In this document: positions 59,601-64,000 of the stretch, piece by piece
Layout of the letters: every line of letters starts with the position of its first letter
How positions within the stretch are numbered: position 1 is the first letter of the stretch
Assembly: GCA_003144015.1 (NCBI GenBank)
Contig: QFWS01000002.1
Coordinates: 1 to 64,000 of the forward strand
Source: Flavobacteriaceae bacterium LYZ1037
GTDB taxonomy: Bacteria; Bacteroidota; Bacteroidia; Flavobacteriales; Flavobacteriaceae
DNA length: 64,000 nt
Reading direction: 5' to 3'
The notes under the pieces: generated by a model
What the model saw: the letters and a program-made list of their open reading frames with translations, nothing else
Told to the model about the DNA's origin: nothing
Database searches by the model: none
Made by a program: the position numbers and the translations under genes

Positions 59601-61790
59601 ATGAAAACAAAACTACCCAACACGCTAATTGTTAGCGCTTTATGTTTTGTGCTTTTTGGTTTTAGCACGAAAGAGCCTGTTAATCAGACACATGAAAAAA
59701 ACAAGTTAGAATTTGATTCTTACCCCCTAAACATCTCAGGTTTTGAATATGTTGATGGCTCAGGGCCTTCAGATGTTCAGTCGTTTCAAATTATTGATTT
59801 ACTTGCACTTCTTAGGCCATATACTATAACGGCCTCTGCAGAATTCGAAGTGTCATTAGACCCTAATACCAACTTTACCAACACGTTGATTATTCCTAAT
59901 ACCATTATCGACTTAGGCCCTGTGGACGTCTATATTAGATTGAAGGGAGGATTGACTGTTGAAGAACACTCAGGAACAATACATATTTTCGCTCCAGATC
60001 CAGCAGACCTTAAACAATTATTTAGTTTAGAAATCGATGAAAATATTGATGTAGATGGTCGAGTATTAAGAAATGAAACCGTTTGGGATGGAACTTCCTG
60101 GAGTCACGGTACCCCTTATATCGAAACGATAGTAAGACTTTCAGATGATTTTTCAACCCTAACGGATGGAGATTTATCAGCATGGAGTTTGAATATCGAT
60201 GCTGGAAAAACGCTAACTGTAAATAATAACACCTTTGTAAAGGTTAAAACAGATGTATCACTAGATGGTCAAATAATTGTAGAAACACAAGGGGCTTTTG
60301 TTCAAGAGGAAGATTCTGGCACATTTACTGTAAACCCTGGAGGGTCTTCAACAGTTAAAAAAACAACATCTACATTGGCCAATTGGTTTGATTATACGTA
60401 CTGGAGCTCTCCAGTAAGTGGTACAACTGCAAGTCAAGCCTTTGTGAATTCTAACAGAAAATATTGGTTTAATGCCCAGAATTATTTAGATGTTTTAATG
60501 GAAACCGATAATGGAAATGTATATGTTCCTGGCCATGATGATGTTGATGATAATGGAGACGATTGGACAAATTTAAATGGAGCTGATGTTTTACTTCCAG
60601 GAGTTGGTTATGCTGCCACCCAGTCTCCTTCTGGTTTTGAATCTGGAACCGCTTATAATTATAATTTTGATGGCCCATTTAATACTGGAACTATTGCAGC
60701 ACCTATTTATTACAATGGCGATAATGGCGATAGCGATTGGAATTTTATTGGCAATCCGTATCCTTGCGCTATTGATATAGACGCTTTTTTTGCAGTAAAC
60801 AGCTCGGTAGTAGCTGGGTCTATTTATTTATGGTCTCATGCTTCTTTGCCTGATGCTGAAAACAATGGTAATGAAGTTTATAATTTTAATAGCGACGATT
60901 ATGCAATTATCAATTATTTCAGTGGGGAATTAGCAGGAGGAAGAACAGTTATTCCAAATAGATCGATTCCATCTGGACAAGGGTTCTTTGTTCAAGGTTT
61001 TACAAACGATGACGTAGTATTTAATAATAGTATGCGTATTGCAGACAATACAAGTAATTCTCAGTTTTTTAGAACTGGAAACATAGCCAATAAACTGTGG
61101 TTAAGTTTAACCTCGGATAATGGCGTATTTAATCAAGTACTAGTTGCCTATTTAGATGGCGCAACAAATGGATATGATGGGCTTTCTTATGATACACCTA
61201 GAAATTTATCTTCAGATTCAGCAGCTATTATTTATACTCTTATAGACAATGTGGACGAAAAAATATTTGCTATTCAAGGAAAAGCTGAAAGCAGTTTAAA
61301 CTTGGAAGAAGTCATTCCAATTGGTTTTTTCACATCTATAAACGAGGCTACCTTATATACATTTACTGTTGCGCAGTTTGAAGGAGAGTTTTTAAATACA
61401 AATACCATATATTTAAAAGACAATTATCAAAATCTAACCCATAATCTTACAAATTCAGATTATGTTTTTACCTCTCCGGTAGGGAAATTTGAGGACCGTT
61501 TTGAACTTGTTTTTCAAGCAAGTACCTTGTCTGTAAATACGGATACTTTAGAAAATAATATCACTATTATAGCCCTTGGTAACAATGAGTTTACATTTAA
61601 ATCAACAAATTCAAAACCGGTAAAAACAGTTGGTATTTACGATATTCAAGGACGTAAAATTTATTCTTTAGAAGGGTTTGAAAAATCGAAAACTTACAAT
61701 TTACCAGCATTAAGTAAAACCACTTATGTGGCAAAATTAATCTTAGAAGACGAGACGATTGTCACTAAAAAAATGACCAATCGTTTATAA
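59601..61790 (+). CDS. T9SS sorting-domain protein
   Basis: 729 residues. Signal peptide (LIVSALCFVLFGFSTKEP). The middle is beta-rich with T9SS-cargo features (ETVWDGTSWSHGTPYIE, YTYWSSPVSGTTASQAF, NFIGNPYPCAIDIDAFF) common in large flavobacterial surface proteins of unknown role. The C-terminus (residues about 655-729) is a T9SS domain ending VAKLILEDETIVTKKM. Terminators flank the gene, so it is monocistronic. Surface function is unknown. Confidence 0.87.
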   Translation: MKTKLPNTLIVSALCFVLFGFSTKEPVNQTHEKNKLEFDSYPLNISGFEYVDGSGPSDVQSFQIIDLLALLRPYTITASAEFEVSLDPNTNFTNTLIIPNTIIDLGPVDVYIRLKGGLTVEEHSGTIHIFAPDPADLKQLFSLEIDENIDVDGRVLRNETVWDGTSWSHGTPYIETIVRLSDDFSTLTDGDLSAWSLNIDAGKTLTVNNNTFVKVKTDVSLDGQIIVETQGAFVQEEDSGTFTVNPGGSSTVKKTTSTLANWFDYTYWSSPVSGTTASQAFVNSNRKYWFNAQNYLDVLMETDNGNVYVPGHDDVDDNGDDWTNLNGADVLLPGVGYAATQSPSGFESGTAYNYNFDGPFNTGTIAAPIYYNGDNGDSDWNFIGNPYPCAIDIDAFFAVNSSVVAGSIYLWSHASLPDAENNGNEVYNFNSDDYAIINYFSGELAGGRTVIPNRSIPSGQGFFVQGFTNDDVVFNNSMRIADNTSNSQFFRTGNIANKLWLSLTSDNGVFNQVLVAYLDGATNGYDGLSYDTPRNLSSDSAAIIYTLIDNVDEKIFAIQGKAESSLNLEEVIPIGFFTSINEATLYTFTVAQFEGEFLNTNTIYLKDNYQNLTHNLTNSDYVFTSPVGKFEDRFELVFQASTLSVNTDTLENNITIIALGNNEFTFKSTNSKPVKTVGIYDIQGRKIYSLEGFEKSKTYNLPALSKTTYVAKLILEDETIVTKKMTNRL

Positions 61791-61810
61791 GACCTAATCT
61801 AATACCTCTT

Positions 61811-61843
61811 AATAAAAACGCACCAATTAGGTGCGTTTTTATT
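61811..61843. terminator. Bidirectional terminator
   Basis: Stem AATAAAAACGCACC (61811-61824) and GGTGCGTTTTTATT (61830-61843) with an AATTA loop. It covers the last codons of convergent recX and serves both strands. Confidence 0.9.
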
Positions 61844-62312
61844 TTATAAGCTCATGTACTTTGTCGTACACTAAATGACTTTCCCAGCCTCTATAAAGTA
61901 AATAATCTGCTAGTTTTTTCTTCTTTTTTAAAGGGTTGGTTTCTCTAATGCTTTCAGCCTTTTTTTCAGCTAAGGCATGAAAGGTGCTTAAATAGTCGGC
62001 CTCTGAAATCTCTTTAAAAGCTTCTAGTCTGTTAAAACGGCTAATCTCTCGTTTTTTTAATTCCAATTCCAAACGTCTTTTCCCCCATTTCTTGACTCGA
62101 AACTTGCCACGAACATAAGTTTTTGCAAAACGCGTTTCGTTTAAAAAATCGTGTTCCAACAAATGCACCACAACCACATCTATAGCTTCTGGAATCATAC
62201 GCATGCCTTGAAGTTTCTTAACCACTTCCTTATGGCAGCGTTCTTGGTAGGCGCAGTAGTTTTCAAGTAGCCGTTTGGCTTCTTCAACCGTGTAAGTTTT
62301 AATCGATTTCAT
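61839..62312 (-). CDS. recX: RecX regulatory protein
   Basis: 157 residues from ATG at 62310-62312 (MKSIKTYTVEEAKRLLENYC); a longer in-frame start at 62342 overlaps the promoter region and is rejected. The protein has three-helix RecX repeats: CHKEVVKKLQGMRMIPEAID, LNETRFAKTYVRGKFRVKKW, GKRRLELELKKREIS. RecX inhibits RecA filaments. It is convergent with the T9SS protein gene. Confidence 0.93.
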   Translation of the reverse strand: MKSIKTYTVEEAKRLLENYCAYQERCHKEVVKKLQGMRMIPEAIDVVVVHLLEHDFLNETRFAKTYVRGKFRVKKWGKRRLELELKKREISRFNRLEAFKEISEADYLSTFHALAEKKAESIRETNPLKKKKKLADYLLYRGWESHLVYDKVHELIK

Positions 62313-62360
62313 GGCTACAAGATAATAACAATATGTTAACAAGTAACAGATTGTGAGCCA

Positions 62361-62391
62361 TTGAATTATCTAATAATTTGTGTTATATTTG
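62361..62391 (+). promoter_or_regulatory. Promoter of adhesin-like gene
   Basis: TTG (62361-62363), 20-bp spacer, TATATTTG (62384-62391), an exact -7 match. The gene starts 38 bp downstream. Confidence 0.7.
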
Positions 62392-62428
62392 TATGCTTGT
62401 TTTGAAATAAGTAAAAAATATTTTCCCT

Positions 62429-64000
62429 ATGATTAAAAAATACTCCCTCGTATTCCTAGCTATCTTTTGCTTTATTTTGTCTGGTTTTGGGCAGACTTAT
62501 AATCAGATTACAAGCTTAACTGAATTAACTGACGGCTATTATGTGATTGCAGAAAGTAATGAAAGTTATGCAATGAATAATAGTCATAATGGCACTTATT
62601 TAAATAGAACAGCAATATTTCCAACAGCTTCAACTATTACAAATCCTCCAGCTACAATTATTTGGAGAATAGAAACTAATGGGTCTAGTAGAACTGTATA
62701 TAGTGAAAATAGCTCTAAATATATTTCTTATACAGGAAGTAGTAATAATGTTCAAATTGTAGATAATGTAACCACCAATAACCAACGATGGAATATTACA
62801 TATAATAGTGGAGAATTCATTTTCTCAAACGTTGCTATAACTAGCAGAGATTTACAATATAATTCTGGATCTCCACGTTTTGCTTGTTATACAGGGTCTC
62901 AAAATGATTTAGTCTTATATAAACTAGTTGCTCCTGCAGGCCCAACAGTAACATATGATGGTAATGGCAACACAGGTGGATCTGTGCCAACCGATGGGAA
63001 TAATCCATATACATCTGGAGATACGGTTACCGTTTTAGGTAATACAGGTTCGTTAACCAATACTTGTAGTACATTCAACAACTGGAATACAGCTGCTGAT
63101 GGATCTGGTTTCTCACATAATGCAGGAGATACATTTACAATTTCTGCAAATACAACATTATATGCACAGTGGACATCCACAGGTAATACAGTAATATTTG
63201 ATAGTAATGGCGGTACAGGTACGATGACGCCACAAACAGATTGTACTTCTGCAAACCTAACTAACAATACATATACATATACAGGCTTTACTTTCAATAG
63301 TTGGAATACAGCTGCAAATGGTAGTGGTACAACATATGCAGATGGAGCTTCATATGATTTTTCTACAGATATTACGCTTTATGCGCAATGGGATGTTTAT
63401 GTAGGGCCTTGTTTAGCTACAAGTTTTGAAAATGCTGATAGCTGGAGCGACCATCCAGGTGGAAATTGGACGGAATCCACTCCAGATGGAGATTATGTTT
63501 CTAATGGTTGTTATGCTAGTACAGGTAGTGCAAATAGTGGTTCAAGAAAAATTGGTTTGAATGATCCAGGTGATTGGCTGGAGTTACCTACTGTTGATAA
63601 TCCTAGCTCATTAACTTATTTTGCTAGATTAACTAGTGCGCCTAGTTCAACTAATAATCTTACTGTGCAATATTATAATGGGAGCTCATGGATTGATTTA
63701 GTTATACATACATCAACATCAACAACATACGAATTATTTACTGCAGATTTAAGCAGCATTACAATTCTAACCAATGTAAGGTTAAGATTATATCGTTCGG
63801 CCCATGATAAAACTCTCTACATTGATGATATAAATGTTTTCTGTGGTGTACCAACCCCAGCACCAGAAATGAACCTAACTCAAGGAGCAACAAGCTACGC
63901 AACAACTACAGTAGCGGCAGGCAGTGATACTTATGATTTTGGAAACCATTTAATAGGTACAGATACAGACATTCAATTTACAATTGAAAACACAGGTGAT
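62429..64000 (+). CDS. Adhesin-like secreted protein with InlB-type repeats, partial
   Basis: The frame is open from ATG 62429 for 524 codons to the right edge, so the C-terminus is missing. Signal peptide MIKKYSLVFLAIFCFILSGF ends at GFGQ. Residues about 25-168 form a first domain (GYYVIAESNESYAMNNSHNG). Residues about 170-325 contain two Listeria-Bacteroides (InlB B) repeats (VTYDGNGNTGGSVPT ... TLYAQW; VIFDSNGGTGTMTP ... TLYAQW). Residues about 330-475 are a jelly-roll/MAM-like module (CLATSFENADSWSDHPGGNW, LYIDDINVFC). The end starts a choice-of-anchor D domain (DFGNHLIGTDTDIQFTIENT). A T9SS tail is expected beyond the window but cannot be checked. Confidence 0.85.
   Translation, partial: MIKKYSLVFLAIFCFILSGFGQTYNQITSLTELTDGYYVIAESNESYAMNNSHNGTYLNRTAIFPTASTITNPPATIIWRIETNGSSRTVYSENSSKYISYTGSSNNVQIVDNVTTNNQRWNITYNSGEFIFSNVAITSRDLQYNSGSPRFACYTGSQNDLVLYKLVAPAGPTVTYDGNGNTGGSVPTDGNNPYTSGDTVTVLGNTGSLTNTCSTFNNWNTAADGSGFSHNAGDTFTISANTTLYAQWTSTGNTVIFDSNGGTGTMTPQTDCTSANLTNNTYTYTGFTFNSWNTAANGSGTTYADGASYDFSTDITLYAQWDVYVGPCLATSFENADSWSDHPGGNWTESTPDGDYVSNGCYASTGSANSGSRKIGLNDPGDWLELPTVDNPSSLTYFARLTSAPSSTNNLTVQYYNGSSWIDLVIHTSTSTTYELFTADLSSITILTNVRLRLYRSAHDKTLYIDDINVFCGVPTPAPEMNLTQGATSYATTTVAAGSDTYDFGNHLIGTDTDIQFTIENTGD

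Noticed and set aside
1-64000. tRNA, rRNA, CRISPR array or phage structural genes
   Set aside because: No tRNA-like cloverleaf, rRNA sequence, regular spaced repeats or phage structural genes were seen by reading; small RNA genes could still be missed without a covariance search.

Overview
The window is low-GC DNA from a member of the Bacteroidota, almost certainly a marine Flavobacteriaceae. The evidence is the very AT-rich codon use, promoters of the TAnnTTTG (-7) type, weak Shine-Dalgarno sequences, many secreted proteins ending in the type IX secretion (T9SS) C-terminal sorting domain (YPNP...G+YLL...KKIIK), and characteristic flavobacterial gene neighbourhoods. No tRNA, rRNA or CRISPR array was seen.

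Region by region. 0-2.4 kb is a recombination locus: the start of a small gene running off the left edge, an imperfect hairpin site with attC-like properties, an intact tyrosine recombinase, a small zinc-finger protein, and a decayed second tyrosine recombinase broken by stops, a frameshift and an internal deletion. 2.4-5.5 kb is glpD-glpK (glycerol catabolism), transcribed leftward. 5.7-19.3 kb is the highlight, a rightward neutral-lipid locus. It holds four phasin-like proteins (one with a long histone-H1-like Lys/Ala tail), a BTAD-type activator, a TetR-like regulator, an ABC1/UbiB-family kinase, a wax ester synthase/DGAT fused to an SCP2-like lipid-binding domain, a monoacylglycerol-lipase-like hydrolase, a PHA-synthase/lipase-like hydrolase, a 1076-residue GPAT-HAD phosphatase-AGPAT fusion, and gpsA. 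With glpK and glpD beside it, this encodes almost the whole route glycerol/DHAP to glycerol-3-P to phosphatidate to diacylglycerol to triacylglycerol, plus candidate droplet-coat proteins and a lipase.

19.7-25.5 kb is ordinary housekeeping: a tiny Pro-rich membrane protein, ribE, pdxA, then DUF177/yceD-rpmF-fabH-accB-accC. 25.5-42.7 kb is surface and signalling: lipoproteins, two reprolysin-like T9SS metalloproteases with GEVED domains, an FG-GAP T9SS protein, a large modular lipoprotein, a DAO-family oxidoreductase with mtgA, a GreA-like gene interrupted by a nonsense codon, a TPR histidine kinase with a LytTR response regulator, and a lone ABC ATPase. 42.8-50.4 kb holds an ALDH7-type dehydrogenase, an asparaginase-family lipoprotein, small enzymes, dinB and an M61 peptidase. 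50.5-58.8 kb is a biotin cluster (bioF, DUF2007, bioD, bioA, a catalytically complete ketoacyl synthase, an exported alpha/beta hydrolase, bioB, a JmjC-like protein). 58.8-64 kb has an outer-membrane beta-barrel protein, a T9SS protein, recX, and the first 524 codons of a large adhesin-like protein that leaves the window.

The main biological proposal is that 2.4-19.3 kb is a triacylglycerol/wax-ester lipid-droplet system with its own regulators, coat proteins and a kinase. The function of each enzyme family is established; the droplet role of the small proteins is inferred from context and from resemblance to phasins.
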